Source: Pectobacterium colocasium (GTDB taxonomy: Bacteria; Pseudomonadota; Gammaproteobacteria; Enterobacterales; Enterobacteriaceae). Taken from it: a DNA stretch of 64,000 nucleotides. Below are positions 8,116 through 16,833 of this stretch, in pieces. The position numbers and the translations under genes are program-made. The DNA is taken from contig NZ_CP084032.1 in the NCBI RefSeq assembly GCF_020181655.1, forward strand, positions 2,480,001-2,544,000. The letters are read 5' to 3'. The stretch's first letter is position 1; every line of letters starts with the position of its first letter. The notes beneath the pieces are model-generated. The model was not told the origin of the DNA. It saw only the letters and a list, made by a program, of their open reading frames with translations, and ran no database searches.

Positions 8116-8892
8116 TCAGAATTCCACGCTGTCGCCATCGTTTGGCACATACGCGATAGACTGAAGCTGTTCTTCATGCAGATAGTCACGCAGTTCTGCA
8201 CGGCTTAAAAGGCAATGGTTCACCGCTTCCATGTGCGTTGCAACTATCGCCGCGTTGGGCACGAGCTGATGTACGCGCCGTACATCCTCTTTTCCCATGA
8301 TAATAGAACCCAAACCGGGAATGACCGCATTACCGATATTCAGCGCTACCACATCGGGTGTGTAGTGCGTCAGTGCATCAATAACATGCTGATTCCAGAC
8401 GGTATCGCCCGCCAGATACAGCGACTTTTCGTTAGTATGCTGAAAGATAATACCGCAGACGTCACCCAGTCTTTCCGCCATTTGTGGATTCGCATAGATT
8501 TCATCAGAACCGTGCTGACCAGACGTTTTGATCAGCGTGATGCCGTCATATTCCGTCTGCTCACCCAGTACACGCACGGAGGTAAATCCTGCGCGCCGAA
8601 TAAGGTCAGCATCCTGTGCATTCTGGCTGAAGATCGGCATCGTCTTCGGGATAACCTCACGAGCGGCATCATCCCAATGATCAAGGTGGGTATGCGTCAC
8701 AATCACTGCATCAACATCGAGAATCGTCGCCATAGGCAGAGGAAGTTCGACCAAGGGATTACGCAGGTGTTCGTTGGCCGTTCCCGGAAATCCAGGATAA
8801 GTCGCTTTCGCTGCCAACATCGGATCAATCAAAAACGTTTTTCCACCAAATTCCAATTGCAATGTCGCATTGCGAATCTGCGTTATTTTCAT
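8116..8892 (-). CDS. MBL-fold metallo-hydrolase (UlaG/UPF0173-like)
   Basis: A cytoplasmic metallo-beta-lactamase-fold hydrolase of 258 residues with no signal peptide. The metal motif VTHTHLDHWDD is at about residue 67, a second metal ligand lies in TSGQHGS, the bridging Asp is in LAGDTVW, and the last His is in VATHMEAVNH. It begins MKITQIRNATLQLEFGGKT, typical of the family that includes the L-ascorbate-6-phosphate lactonase UlaG. No sugar operon is adjacent, so the substrate is not predictable. Only 33 bases separate it from the GlxA-type regulator downstream, so the two may be co-transcribed. Confidence 0.8.
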   Translation of the reverse strand: MKITQIRNATLQLEFGGKTFLIDPMLAAKATYPGFPGTANEHLRNPLVELPLPMATILDVDAVIVTHTHLDHWDDAAREVIPKTMPIFSQNAQDADLIRRAGFTSVRVLGEQTEYDGITLIKTSGQHGSDEIYANPQMAERLGDVCGIIFQHTNEKSLYLAGDTVWNQHVIDALTHYTPDVVALNIGNAVIPGLGSIIMGKEDVRRVHQLVPNAAIVATHMEAVNHCLLSRAELRDYLHEEQLQSIAYVPNDGDSVEF

Positions 8893-9136
8893 CTTATTGC
8901 TTCCTATCAGGTTAACTGGCGGTGCCGTTATGCACCAAACAGCAGCAGTATAAGAATCTGACAGAACGCTAACAGTGGCCTGAATGACACACTTCGATGA
9001 GTTTAGGCCAATTTATCTCAGGCAGGATGTTTACCATCAGGCGAGTTATCCTATTGCCGTCGCCATACACTCTGGGTATCTTAACTCACTGGCTCTCTTA
9101 ACCAACGTGCTGTTGCATCACTGAAAAGGACCACCT

Positions 9137-9367
9137 ATGCCCCATATTGATGTCAAACACTTTCCAAGAAACCTGTCTGAAGAAGAGAAGAAAGTCATTG
9201 CTGAAGATCTTGCTGCGGTTCTGAAGAAGCACTTCGGTTCTTCTGACGATTCGCTTTCTGTCGCGTTCAACGAAATTCAGCCCGATCTCTGGAAGGATGA
9301 GGTTTACGATCCGATCATCAAGCCGCAGCTGGATACGTTGGCGAAAAAACCGGGATATTCGTACTAA
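9137..9367 (+). CDS. pptA: 4-oxalocrotonate tautomerase family protein PptA
   Basis: A 76-residue tautomerase with the obligatory catalytic Pro immediately after Met (MPHIDVKHF). It aligns along its length with E. coli PptA (YdcE): LSEEEKKVIAEDL, then SVAFNEIQPDLWKDEVYDP and the ending KKPGYS. Members keto-enolise phenylpyruvate-like 2-oxo acids as small oligomers in the cytoplasm; the natural substrate is not known. A strong AAGGA ribosome site precedes it. It diverges from the metallo-hydrolase across about 240 bases. Confidence 0.88.
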   Translation: MPHIDVKHFPRNLSEEEKKVIAEDLAAVLKKHFGSSDDSLSVAFNEIQPDLWKDEVYDPIIKPQLDTLAKKPGYSY

Positions 9368-9443
9368 GTCTTTGTTTTACTCCCATCCCTGCGGGTTTCC
9401 CCCGTAGGGCTAAAAAAGCTATTCACGGTAAATCCTTGCAAAT

Positions 9444-9494
9444 ACAGGCACCTGAATTTATTGTTATAACATAACAATAAATTCAGGTGCCTGT
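9444..9494. repeat. 51-bp perfect dyad with Zur-box-like centre
   Basis: Arms of 24 bases at 9444-9467 and 9471-9494 are exact reverse complements, separated by AAC. The centre reads TGTTATAACATAACA, one base away from the zinc-uptake-regulator core TGTTATA-N-TATAACA as I remember it. There is no following T run, so it is not a standard terminator. A possible 13-codon frame (ATG at 9571, AAGGA ahead of it) lies downstream, with no obvious gene. The rest of 9368-9600 holds an imperfect hairpin near 9386-9410 and nothing else that I recognise. Confidence 0.6.
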
Positions 9495-9600
9495 GCTTAT
9501 CTGCGCGGGCTATCCAAGAACGTCTATTCATGTATTCGATAGCGTTACAAGCCAGAAAAGGATGCGAATAATGTCTGAAGTTTCCCAATATGAAAGGAGA

Positions 9601-9634
9601 GTAAAAAGCCGATAACCATTGAGGTTATCGGCTT
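9601..9634 (-). terminator. Terminator of the dat-ddc operon
   Basis: On the minus strand AAGCCGATAACC / GGTTATCGGCTT with a 5-base loop is followed by TTTT. It lies 32 bases past the ddc stop codon. Confidence 0.88.
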
Positions 9635-9665
9635 GTCTTCAGGCAATACTGACGTAGCAGCAGCG

Positions 9666-11162
9666 TTACGCGTTCAACAACGGCTGAGCCGTGCTTTCAA
9701 CCAGTGCCAGCAGGACTTTGACATCGTCCAGGCTAACGGTTGGGTTCAATAACGTCAGTTTCAGGCAGGTCACACCGTTAAATTCGGTGACACCCACGTT
9801 GGCGCGGCCTGATTCCAGCAGAGCATCGCCAATGCGTTGGTTAAGCAGTGCAATAGTCGCATCATCTGCTGTCGCCAGTTGCTGCGGACGATAACGGAAC
9901 AGTACGCTTGCCAGCTGTGGCTGCATCACCAACTCCAGCGAAGCGTGTTCAGCCACATACTGTGCAACCTGCTGCGCCAGCGTGACGCCGTGATCGATGA
10001 TCGCCGCGTACTGCTGTTGACCTAACGCTTCCAGACCCATCCACAGTTTCAGCGCGTCAAAACGACGCGTCGTCTGCAATGACTTAGACACCAGATTCGG
10101 AACGCCCTGCGCTTCATCGAACTCAGAGTTCAGGTAAGCCGCCTGATAGCGCATCAGTTCATAGTGGCGGGCTTCTTTCAGCAAGAATGCACCACAGCTG
10201 ATGGTCTGGAAGAATTGCTTGTGGAAATCCAACGTAATGGAATCCACCAGTTCAATACCGTCCAGATAATCGCGATACTTCTCGGACAGCAGCAGGGCGC
10301 CGCCCCAGGCTGCATCAACGTGTACCCAAATCTGGTGTTCTGCCGCCAGCGTTGCAATCGCCCGCAGAGGATCGATCGCCCCCGCATCCGTGGTACCGGC
10401 TGTCGCGACAATAGCCAGAATCTGCTCGCCGTTAGCCTTGGCCTGCGCCACTTTCTCTGCTAAATCGTTCAGATCCATCCGCGCGAAACGGTCAGTTTTC
10501 ACCAGCGTAACGCATTGATAACCCAGCCCCAGTAAAGCCATGTTCTTTTGCACCGAGAAATGGGCATTTTCAGAACAGAACACTTTAATTTTCTTCAGGT
10601 TACCCACCAATCCATCCTGCTGGATCGAATGTCCCTGACGGGCAAAGAAGGCATCACGCGCCAGCATCAGGCCCATCAGATTACTCTGGGTGCCGCCGCT
10701 GGTGAATACGCCCGCGTCGCCAGACTGATAGCCAACCTGAGTACGCAGCCATTCAATCAGCTTCATCTCGATGATGGTCGCTGACGGGCTTTGATCCCAG
10801 GAGTCCATGCTCTGGTTGGTGGCGTTAATCAAGACTTCCGCCGCCTGGCTGACCACCAGACTCGGGCAGTGCAGGTGAGCAACGCACTGTGGGTGATGCA
10901 CCGACAGGCTGTCTTTCAAAAAGTATTCAATCGCACGCTCGATAGCGGCCTGGTTACCCAGGCCCTGAGGATTAAAATCCAGCGTGATGCGTTCACGCAG
11001 TTCGGCAACGGTTTTTCCCTGATACATCTCAGGCTGTTGCAGCCACTGCATGACGGCCTGACTACTCTGCGTAATCGCTTCCTGATAGGCTTCGATACTC
11101 TGCGCAGAAGAGGCCAGAATCGGGTTAATGGCTGTTTCTACTAATTGGGACATCGTGGTCAT
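9666..11162 (-). CDS. ddc: L-2,4-diaminobutyrate decarboxylase
   Basis: A group II PLP-dependent decarboxylase of 498 residues that converts L-2,4-diaminobutyrate to 1,3-diaminopropane. The cofactor lysine is in SITLDFHKQFFQ, and the upstream Asp is in WVHVDAAWGGALLLS. The N-terminal NATNQSMDSWDQSP and FTSGGTQSNLMGLMLARD blocks match the Acinetobacter enzyme as I recall it. The start is uncertain: ATG at 11162 or 11153, or GTG at 11171, all around one GGAG. The gene follows dat by about 10 bases, so the two are one operon. 1,3-diaminopropane can feed norspermidine synthesis, but no such genes are in the window. Confidence 0.9.
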   Translation of the reverse strand: MTTMSQLVETAINPILASSAQSIEAYQEAITQSSQAVMQWLQQPEMYQGKTVAELRERITLDFNPQGLGNQAAIERAIEYFLKDSLSVHHPQCVAHLHCPSLVVSQAAEVLINATNQSMDSWDQSPSATIIEMKLIEWLRTQVGYQSGDAGVFTSGGTQSNLMGLMLARDAFFARQGHSIQQDGLVGNLKKIKVFCSENAHFSVQKNMALLGLGYQCVTLVKTDRFARMDLNDLAEKVAQAKANGEQILAIVATAGTTDAGAIDPLRAIATLAAEHQIWVHVDAAWGGALLLSEKYRDYLDGIELVDSITLDFHKQFFQTISCGAFLLKEARHYELMRYQAAYLNSEFDEAQGVPNLVSKSLQTTRRFDALKLWMGLEALGQQQYAAIIDHGVTLAQQVAQYVAEHASLELVMQPQLASVLFRYRPQQLATADDATIALLNQRIGDALLESGRANVGVTEFNGVTCLKLTLLNPTVSLDDVKVLLALVESTAQPLLNA

Positions 11163-11171
11163 TCGCTCCAC

Positions 11172-12554
11172 TCAGACTGGCTTCACGCCAGCAGACAGCA
11201 GGGCGTTTTCAAATTTATCCAGGAAGATTTCCAATTCAGCATTGCTGATCAGCAGAGAAGGCAGCAGACGCAGAACGCAACCGTTACGGCCACCGCGCTC
11301 CAGAATCAGGCCTGATTCAAAGCATTTTTTCTGCAACAGCGCAGACAACTCGCCGTCAGCTGGGTAGCAACCCATGTGATCCTGCGCTTCGCCAGGTTTA
11401 ACAATCTCAATCCCGATCATTAATCCCAGACCACGAATGTGACCGATCTCCGGATAGCGTTTTTGCAGCTCAGCCAGTTTCGCTTTCAGCCATTCACCTT
11501 GTTCAGCGACTTTGTTTGCCACCTGATTATCTTTCAGATGCTTCAGCGTCGTCAGGCCAGTCGCCATCGCGAGTTGGTTACCGCGGAAAGTCCCCGTGTG
11601 GTGACCTGGCGCCCAGGCATCGAACTGCTTTTTGATACCCAATACGGCTAATGGCAGACCGCCACCAACGGCTTTGGACATCACGATGATGTCTGGCTCA
11701 ATGCCGGCGTGTTCAAAGGCGAAGAATTTACCAGTACGTGCAAAACCGGCCTGAACTTCGTCGATAATCAGCAGAATACCGTGTTCCTGCGTCACTTTAC
11801 GGATGCGTTGCAACCACTCGGCAGGAGCCGGGTTAACGCCGCCTTCACCCTGAACGGCTTCCAGAATGACCGCCGCCGGTTTGCGTACGCCACTCTCAAC
11901 GTCGTTGATCAGGTTTTCGAAATAGTAGGTTAATGCTTTCACGCCAGCGTCACCGCCTATGCCCAGCGGGCAACGGTACTGATGCGGATAAGGCATAAAC
12001 TGAACTTCAGGTATCATGCCGTCGACGGCTTCTTTCGGAGACAGGTTACCCGTTACGGACAGCGCGCCATGCGTCATGCCGTGGTAGCCGCCGGAGAAGC
12101 TGATCACACCAGAACGACCGGTGTATTTTTTTGCCAGTTTCAGCGCGGCTTCAACCGCATCGGCGCCAGAAGGGCCGGTAAACTGAAGGCAGTACTCTTT
12201 GCCTTGACCAGGCAGTAAGGAAAGCAGGTATTCGGAGAACTGATCTTTCAACGGCGTTGTCAGATCCAGTGTATGTAACGGCAAGCCGCTAGTAATGACA
12301 CTTTGGATGCTTTGCAGCACGTCAGGATGGTTATGTCCAAGCGCGAGCGTACCCGCACCGGCCAGACAATCAAGATATTGATTGTTTTCAACATCGGTGA
12401 TCCACACACCTTCAGCTTTCGCAATTGCCAGAGGCAATTTGCGTGGATAACTCCTCACGTTCGATTCAAATTCAGCTTGTCTTGCCAAATAGGTTTCATT
12501 GTTTCCGGTTAATGAATTCGCACCTAAACTGTCAATACGGACTTTATCCGTCAT
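11172..12554 (-). CDS. dat: Diaminobutyrate--2-oxoglutarate transaminase
   Basis: A class III PLP aminotransferase of about 460 residues that makes L-2,4-diaminobutyrate from aspartate semialdehyde with glutamate as amino donor. The PLP-phosphate loop is [17 protein letters not shown], the cofactor Asp is in [14 protein letters not shown] and the Schiff-base Lys is in [17 protein letters not shown]. The frame is open to 12662, but AGGAG lies 7 bases before the second of two adjacent ATGs (12557 and 12554), and [11 protein letters not shown] is the family start. It is first in the dat-ddc operon. Confidence 0.92.
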   Translation of the reverse strand: MTDKVRIDSLGANSLTGNNETYLARQAEFESNVRSYPRKLPLAIAKAEGVWITDVENNQYLDCLAGAGTLALGHNHPDVLQSIQSVITSGLPLHTLDLTTPLKDQFSEYLLSLLPGQGKEYCLQFTGPSGADAVEAALKLAKKYTGRSGVISFSGGYHGMTHGALSVTGNLSPKEAVDGMIPEVQFMPYPHQYRCPLGIGGDAGVKALTYYFENLINDVESGVRKPAAVILEAVQGEGGVNPAPAEWLQRIRKVTQEHGILLIIDEVQAGFARTGKFFAFEHAGIEPDIIVMSKAVGGGLPLAVLGIKKQFDAWAPGHHTGTFRGNQLAMATGLTTLKHLKDNQVANKVAEQGEWLKAKLAELQKRYPEIGHIRGLGLMIGIEIVKPGEAQDHMGCYPADGELSALLQKKCFESGLILERGGRNGCVLRLLPSLLISNAELEIFLDKFENALLSAGVKPV

Positions 12555-13075
12555 CATATCTCTCCTACAACCGTGTGCTCGCAGGCAACCACAGTTGAAT
12601 AAATGAATTAAACATGTAACTGCTATAAGAAAAACGCGGCCAATATAGGGTTTTTCAGTCACTGACTCAATGATTTATTTCGTTTCGAAACTTTTATTTT
12701 TTCACATAAAAATCAATGCCTTGAATGTTTAATTGCGAATTATGATGTCATGGCTATCTTACATGCTTATTAAATAAGCAAAAAATCTTTCCTGACATTG
12801 GGAGGAATATTGAACAAAAAGACGGATGACTACATGAAAAACGCCTGTTAAATACCCTATGCCAAGCTCACTTTCATTCATAAAAATCAAACAAATTGTT
12901 TATTTATCAAAATTTTGAATGATTTTTTTCGGCACAGGTAAAAAGCCATATGCCGTTCCATCGCTGGTGACTGCCGATATCGCATTTTATTATCGAGCAT
13001 GCCACAGCAGACCGAGTTGTTCCTGCGTACGGCGTTTATCGACATTCACAATCAGAGACGGATGACGGAGGAAAA
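12555..13075. other. AT-rich intergenic region upstream of dat
   Basis: About 520 bases between the divergent dat and the small gene at 13076. The middle (12660-12960) is strongly AT-rich and carries the promoter region for dat by position. I see no open frame of note; an ATG with five codons near 12833 (MKNAC) is too short to call. No clear operator was recognised. Confidence 0.5.
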
Positions 13076-13303
13076 ATGGCTATTTATATGACTCAACAGA
13101 TGAGTAATCCCAAAACCATTACTATCACGTACTACCGTAAGCAGAGCAGCGCGCATGTCAGCCACGACGAATCTGGGCGTTTTACGCAGGATGCAGTGGC
13201 GAACTATGCACAATTTAATAATCTTCGCCCCGAAGACGTAGTTCGTGGAAATTATAAGAGTGGGCAAGGCGTGCCAGTAGGCGGTAAGGTTTTTGAAATT
13301 TAA
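13076..13303 (+). CDS. Small hypothetical protein
   Basis: A 75-residue soluble protein of unrecognised family. It has a good GGAGG ribosome site 5 bases before the ATG and its own intrinsic terminator, so it is very likely expressed. It has no signal peptide or membrane segment. It is rich in polar residues, with a Tyr-Tyr-Arg-Lys cluster after the N-terminus and a Gly-rich C-terminus (GQGVPVGGKVFEI). A Ser or Thr phospho-site or a small-protein regulatory role would be speculation. Confidence 0.6.
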   Translation: MAIYMTQQMSNPKTITITYYRKQSSAHVSHDESGRFTQDAVANYAQFNNLRPEDVVRGNYKSGQGVPVGGKVFEI

Positions 13304-13314
13304 GTGTAAAAAGA

Positions 13315-13352
13315 AAGCCCGCTAAGTCTGTTACCAGATTCTATGCGGGCTT
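13315..13352. terminator. Bidirectional terminator between the small gene and digH
   Basis: AAGCCCGC / GCGGGCTT with a 22-base loop lies between convergent genes. T runs follow on the plus strand (TTATTTTCG) and on the minus strand (TTTCTTTTT). Confidence 0.75.
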
Positions 13353-13366
13353 ATTTTCGTATAGCG

Positions 13367-14659
13367 CTAACTGCCCCAGCGGCTTTTAAGGTAATTAACC
13401 GCATCCTGAGTTTGTGGCTGATTGAGATAGTTCTCTCTGAACAGAATCGTGCCGTTAATTTGTGGCACAGACTCATTCAAATCGAGCTGCTTTTTCAGTT
13501 CCGGCACGCCACCATTTATCGTCCAGTCAGGCTCATTCTTTGAAGGCTCACCCACTTTATACAGGGCAACACCAATATAAAGGCGCGTGTTTGTGGGTTT
13601 CACTACCTCTGCCCACCATTTTGCCAAGACATCATAGCGAGCTGCGTCACGCGCGAACGGCCAGTATAGCTGCGGGGCGATATAATCCAGCAGCCCTTGC
13701 TGCACCCATAGGCGAGTATCGGCATAGGCTTCATCATAGGCGGCAGCGCCTCGCGTGTCGGAACCGGCCGCATCGTGTGACCGGTTGCGCCATACGCCAG
13801 CAGGGCTGACGCCGAACTCAACGTTGGGTTTCAACTGCTTAATGGTGTGGGAAACCTGCTCAATGAGCTGCTGCGTATTATGCCGCCGCCAGTCTGCTTT
13901 TGAAGCAAATCCTTGCCCATATATTTTAAAGGTCGCGCTATCGTTCAGTGCGGAACCGGGTGATTCGGCATAGAAATAGTCATCGAACTGCACGCCGTCA
14001 ATCGGGTAGCGCGCTACGACTTCAGCCACGATACTGGTGATCCAGTTTCGTGCTTCTGGAATGCCGGGGTCGAGCACAAAGCGATCGCCCGCCGTGCGGA
14101 TCCAGTCACGATGCAACACAAACACGCTGGCCGGATTCTGAGATAATGTGCGGTTTAACTCCGCCACGGTTGCAGACTTCGTATTGACGGAAACGCGATA
14201 GGGATTAAACCAAGCATGAACTTTCATACCCCGTTTATGTGCTTCATCCAGCATGAACTGTAGCGGATCGTAGCCAGGGTCTTCACCAATATGGCCAGTC
14301 AGCATATCTGACCAAGGCAATATTTTAGAGGGCCAGAGCGCGGTACCATCAGGCTTAACCTGGAAAAAAACGGTATTGATACCGAGGCTTTTCAACTTGT
14401 CCAGTTTACTTTTCAGCGCGTCCTGCTGCTGAGCAATGCGGACCGCAGAACTGCTGACATTAACGGATGCCACTGGTGGCCAGTCAAGACGTGAGACGGT
14501 CGCAAGCCAGACGCCACGCATCGGCTCCTGATTCTGCGGAGATGTCGTCGGAAGCGGCGGTTGAACAGGGGGGAGTGGGGTAACAAGTGAGCTCGGTGGT
14601 TTAGATGCGCAACTGACAAGTAGAAGCGCAGCAGCAATCAGTACAACTGGCTTTTTCAC
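13367..14659 (-). CDS. digH: DigH, outer-membrane glycosyl hydrolase-like lipoprotein
   Basis: A 430-residue lipoprotein of the GHL10/DUF187 family (YddW). In E. coli DigH localises to the divisome through a denuded-glycan link and cleaves peptidoglycan glycan strands stripped of peptides. The lipobox is LLVSC at residues 13-17, followed by a Pro-rich linker to about residue 45. The TIM-barrel domain begins MRGVWLATVSRLDWPP and includes FNPYRVSV, DGVQFDDYFY and FGVSPAGVWRNRS. Sequence agreement with the E. coli protein runs to the C-terminus. The VF530 gene lies 5 bases upstream in the same direction. Confidence 0.93.
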   Translation of the reverse strand: MKKPVVLIAAALLLVSCASKPPSSLVTPLPPVQPPLPTTSPQNQEPMRGVWLATVSRLDWPPVASVNVSSSAVRIAQQQDALKSKLDKLKSLGINTVFFQVKPDGTALWPSKILPWSDMLTGHIGEDPGYDPLQFMLDEAHKRGMKVHAWFNPYRVSVNTKSATVAELNRTLSQNPASVFVLHRDWIRTAGDRFVLDPGIPEARNWITSIVAEVVARYPIDGVQFDDYFYAESPGSALNDSATFKIYGQGFASKADWRRHNTQQLIEQVSHTIKQLKPNVEFGVSPAGVWRNRSHDAAGSDTRGAAAYDEAYADTRLWVQQGLLDYIAPQLYWPFARDAARYDVLAKWWAEVVKPTNTRLYIGVALYKVGEPSKNEPDWTINGGVPELKKQLDLNESVPQINGTILFRENYLNQPQTQDAVNYLKSRWGS

Positions 14660-14664
14660 GTTGG

Positions 14665-14952
14665 TTAGCCCTTATTTCGGCGGCTATTTGCCCATGGATC
14701 AACGGCGCTATCATCTGGTTTTACGGAAAAGGAACCATCCAGAGAATCAAGATACAGCGCTTCAACTTCAGCACGCGCCCAGGGCGTCCGACGTAAAAAC
14801 TTTAAGCTGGACTTGACGCTGGGATCGTTTTTAAAGCAATTGATGTTGATCAGCTTGCCCAGTTGAACCCAGCCAAAACGGGCAACCAGCGCATTAACTT
14901 GCATTTCAAGCGTGACACCATGCAATGGGTCTTTAGAATGGTGTGCTGTCAT
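14665..14952 (-). CDS. VF530-family (DUF2132) small protein
   Basis: A 95-residue protein matching the VF530 family, a compact helical fold suggested to bind DNA. Diagnostic segments are [17 protein letters not shown], then [19 protein letters not shown] and [12 protein letters not shown]. The last 25 residues are polar and probably disordered. It sits 5 bases upstream of digH with no terminator between them and is probably co-transcribed. The family's cellular role is unknown. Confidence 0.82.
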   Translation of the reverse strand: MTAHHSKDPLHGVTLEMQVNALVARFGWVQLGKLININCFKNDPSVKSSLKFLRRTPWARAEVEALYLDSLDGSFSVKPDDSAVDPWANSRRNKG

Positions 14953-15043
14953 ATTGGGTCCGGTGAATTCAAATAGTTGGGATGAGAATCTTCTTTGTGG
15001 ATGTTACAAGAAAGCGAACGGTTTGAGTAGCGCCCGCTGCTCT

Positions 15044-15077
15044 CATCTTGCTGCCAGTCTCAGATGGCAGCAAGATG
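15044..15077. repeat. Perfect 13-bp inverted repeat
   Basis: CATCTTGCTGCCA and its reverse complement flank an 8-base loop. The hairpin lies just past the stop of the decayed transporter end, so it may be that gene's old transcription end, although no T run follows. Confidence 0.5.
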
Positions 15078-15090
15078 ATGAGGCCTTATG

Positions 15091-15327
15091 TCATATACCC
15101 GCCAACCCAAAGCTAAGCCCATAAAATAATCCCCCCACAAGGCCAATGCGATTAGGGGCCAGCTCCATTGCATAAATCAGGATAGAGGCAAATGCACTCG
15201 CCATGATCAGGTTAATCGCAATCGTCAGTATCACCGTCCATTGAAAGTCTGCATTTTTGATTACGATAGGTGGGTAGGGACTGTGATTTCAAAACTGCCG
15301 CTATAGACAATTTCCATAAACCCTCCA
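15091..15327 (-). pseudogene. Deletion scar: LysR-type start joined to Fsr-like MFS transporter end
   Basis: Two gene ends meet here on the minus strand. Bases 15283-15327 translate in one frame as GGFMEIVYSGSFEI, nearly the same as AFMEIVRSGSFDI at the start of the LysR-type gene at 17627. From about 15240 another frame reads LIYAMELAPNRIGLVGGLF and then YGLSFGLAGI, stopping at 15091; this looks like the last membrane segments of a fosmidomycin-resistance-type MFS exporter, cut short. The block explains the otherwise gene-free stretch 14953-15441. Neither half can be functional. Confidence 0.55.
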
Positions 15328-15441
15328 CTAGACCTAATTTAACATAATATACATTATGCGAACCCATAGATGAACAGGCAGGAACTGACCGTTCAACTAA
15401 GCAAATCCCTACATCCAGAAAACACTCTTCTGGCATGCCCC

Positions 15442-15831
15442 TCATGTCGTTGGTGTTCCCTGATGAAAACGAATTTGCCAGTCATCGGGATCTGGGCGAT
15501 CGGCATTTTTAATCCACAGCGATGTCCGCCATGTTTTACTGACGATGTCATTCTCGTCGGCCGTGTAACTCAGGTATGTCAGCAGCACACTTTTTTCATC
15601 CACTAATGATAACTCGAAATTATCGGCCTGAATCTGTTGCTCAACCGTTTCAGAAATCAGTGCATCGATAACCTGCTGTTTGTTGTACCGCATTCCAGAA
15701 CGACCAATTTCAAAAAAGTCGCTGTGCAGCAGCTTATCAATGACGGTTTTCTGGCAGCGCGTTACCTGGCAATGAAGTTGTCTTTCATAATGCACAATCA
15801 GCGACTGTAACTTTTGTGTTTCTGAAATCAT
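15442..15831 (-). CDS. NTF2-like (DUF4440) protein
   Basis: A 129-residue protein with the cone-shaped NTF2-like fold of the DUF4440 group. Typical signs are the early helix with LIVHYERQLHC, the DFFEIGRSGMRY strand pair and the C-terminal WRTSLWIKN-DDWQIRFHQGT segment. It has no signal peptide. Members range from ketosteroid isomerases to protein-interaction modules, so no substrate is inferred. The next NTF2-like gene lies 25 bases upstream and is unrelated in detail, so this is a tandem of distant relatives. Confidence 0.72.
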   Translation of the reverse strand: MISETQKLQSLIVHYERQLHCQVTRCQKTVIDKLLHSDFFEIGRSGMRYNKQQVIDALISETVEQQIQADNFELSLVDEKSVLLTYLSYTADENDIVSKTWRTSLWIKNADRPDPDDWQIRFHQGTPTT

Positions 15832-15856
15832 TAGTTCCGCGCTCGTGAATGATTTA

Positions 15857-16192
15857 CTACGAAAAGAAAAACCAGGCTGTTTTGATAAGACTCTGCTCTA
15901 CCTCAAAAACGGCAATACTTTCTATGGGTTCTGCCGTAAGTCCATGTATCAATTCATGGTCAAACACTTTATTGCCTAATACCGTACGGGATACCAATTC
16001 CGCCCTCAGTGCTGGGTTGTTGAATCGGTTATTCACGTAAAACTCTCTCAGCGCCTCTTTTCCTACCATAGAAGGCGTTTCTGTCGGCATACGGTACGCT
16101 TTGAAATCAGGTGCAAAACACGACACGAATGCCTCTATATCATGCTCATTGTAGGCATTAAACTGTGCCGCGACGACCAATTCTGGTGACAT
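15857..16192 (-). CDS. SnoaL-like nuclear transport factor 2 family protein
   Basis: A 111-residue NTF2-like protein starting MSPELVVAAQFNAYNEHD, the usual first helix of the SnoaL group, with VSCFAPDFKAYRMP after it. I start at 16192 (ATG, GAGA upstream); a GTG at 16204 is the alternative. It ends in an odd hydrophobic TAWFFFS. It is probably the first gene of a two-gene unit with the DUF4440 protein downstream. The substrate is unknown. Confidence 0.72.
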   Translation of the reverse strand: MSPELVVAAQFNAYNEHDIEAFVSCFAPDFKAYRMPTETPSMVGKEALREFYVNNRFNNPALRAELVSRTVLGNKVFDHELIHGLTAEPIESIAVFEVEQSLIKTAWFFFS

Positions 16193-16273
16193 GGTTTCTC
16201 TCACTATGTGTTTTACTACTCAAGTAAATCACCAATATAATCCGTTAACTATAATTAACAACAGGGACTGGCA

Positions 16274-16819
16274 ATGAAGTTAATGTCAACAGAACGAACA
16301 GATATCTATCTTCTCACTGAAGACTTTGTGGAAAATTTACAAGTTTTTCTGGTCGAAAATCGGGATCATTTTGCTCCTTTTGAACCATTACGGCATGACG
16401 AGTATTTTACCGCCCCCAGCATATCTAAACGAATTAAGGACTCACTCAGTGAGTTTGAAGAAAGAAAAAGTCTGCTTTTGATTTTCACTATAAAAGGTGA
16501 AAAGAAAGTAATAGGCAGCATAAATTTTACAAATTTCGTATATGGCGTTTTTCAGGCTGGTTATCTGGGTTTTTCAATCGATCAGGCCTATCAGGGAAAA
16601 GGACTGATGCGCGAAGCGCTCAAAATGGCAATTGATTATGTCCATGAAAATTATGGACTGCATCGCATTATGGCGAATCATCTCCCAACAAACCTCCGCA
16701 GCAGTAAGACACTGGAAAGTCTTGGGTTCATAAAAGAAGGATATGCAGCTTCGTATCTTAAAATTAATTGTATTTGGCAGGACCACATACTTAATTCATT
16801 GATTCTTGAAGAAAGATAA
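16274..16819 (+). CDS. GNAT N-acetyltransferase, RimJ/RimL-like
   Basis: A 181-residue acetyltransferase of the group that acetylates ribosomal-protein N-termini (RimJ, RimL) or small amines. The acetyl-CoA-binding segment is LGFSIDQAYQGKGLMREALK, followed by HRIMANHLPTNLRSSKTLESLGF, the usual motif A and B arrangement. Its composition is noticeably AT-richer than the genes on either side, which hints at acquisition from another source. It converges on the broken LysR gene. The real substrate is unknown. Confidence 0.78.
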   Translation: MKLMSTERTDIYLLTEDFVENLQVFLVENRDHFAPFEPLRHDEYFTAPSISKRIKDSLSEFEERKSLLLIFTIKGEKKVIGSINFTNFVYGVFQAGYLGFSIDQAYQGKGLMREALKMAIDYVHENYGLHRIMANHLPTNLRSSKTLESLGFIKEGYAASYLKINCIWQDHILNSLILEER

Positions 16820-16833
16820 TCCTCACTTATATT

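Noticed and set aside
9364..9588. A 74-codon minus-strand frame over the dyad region.
   Set aside because: It contains both arms of the palindrome, overlaps the pptA stop, and lacks a ribosome site or family likeness.
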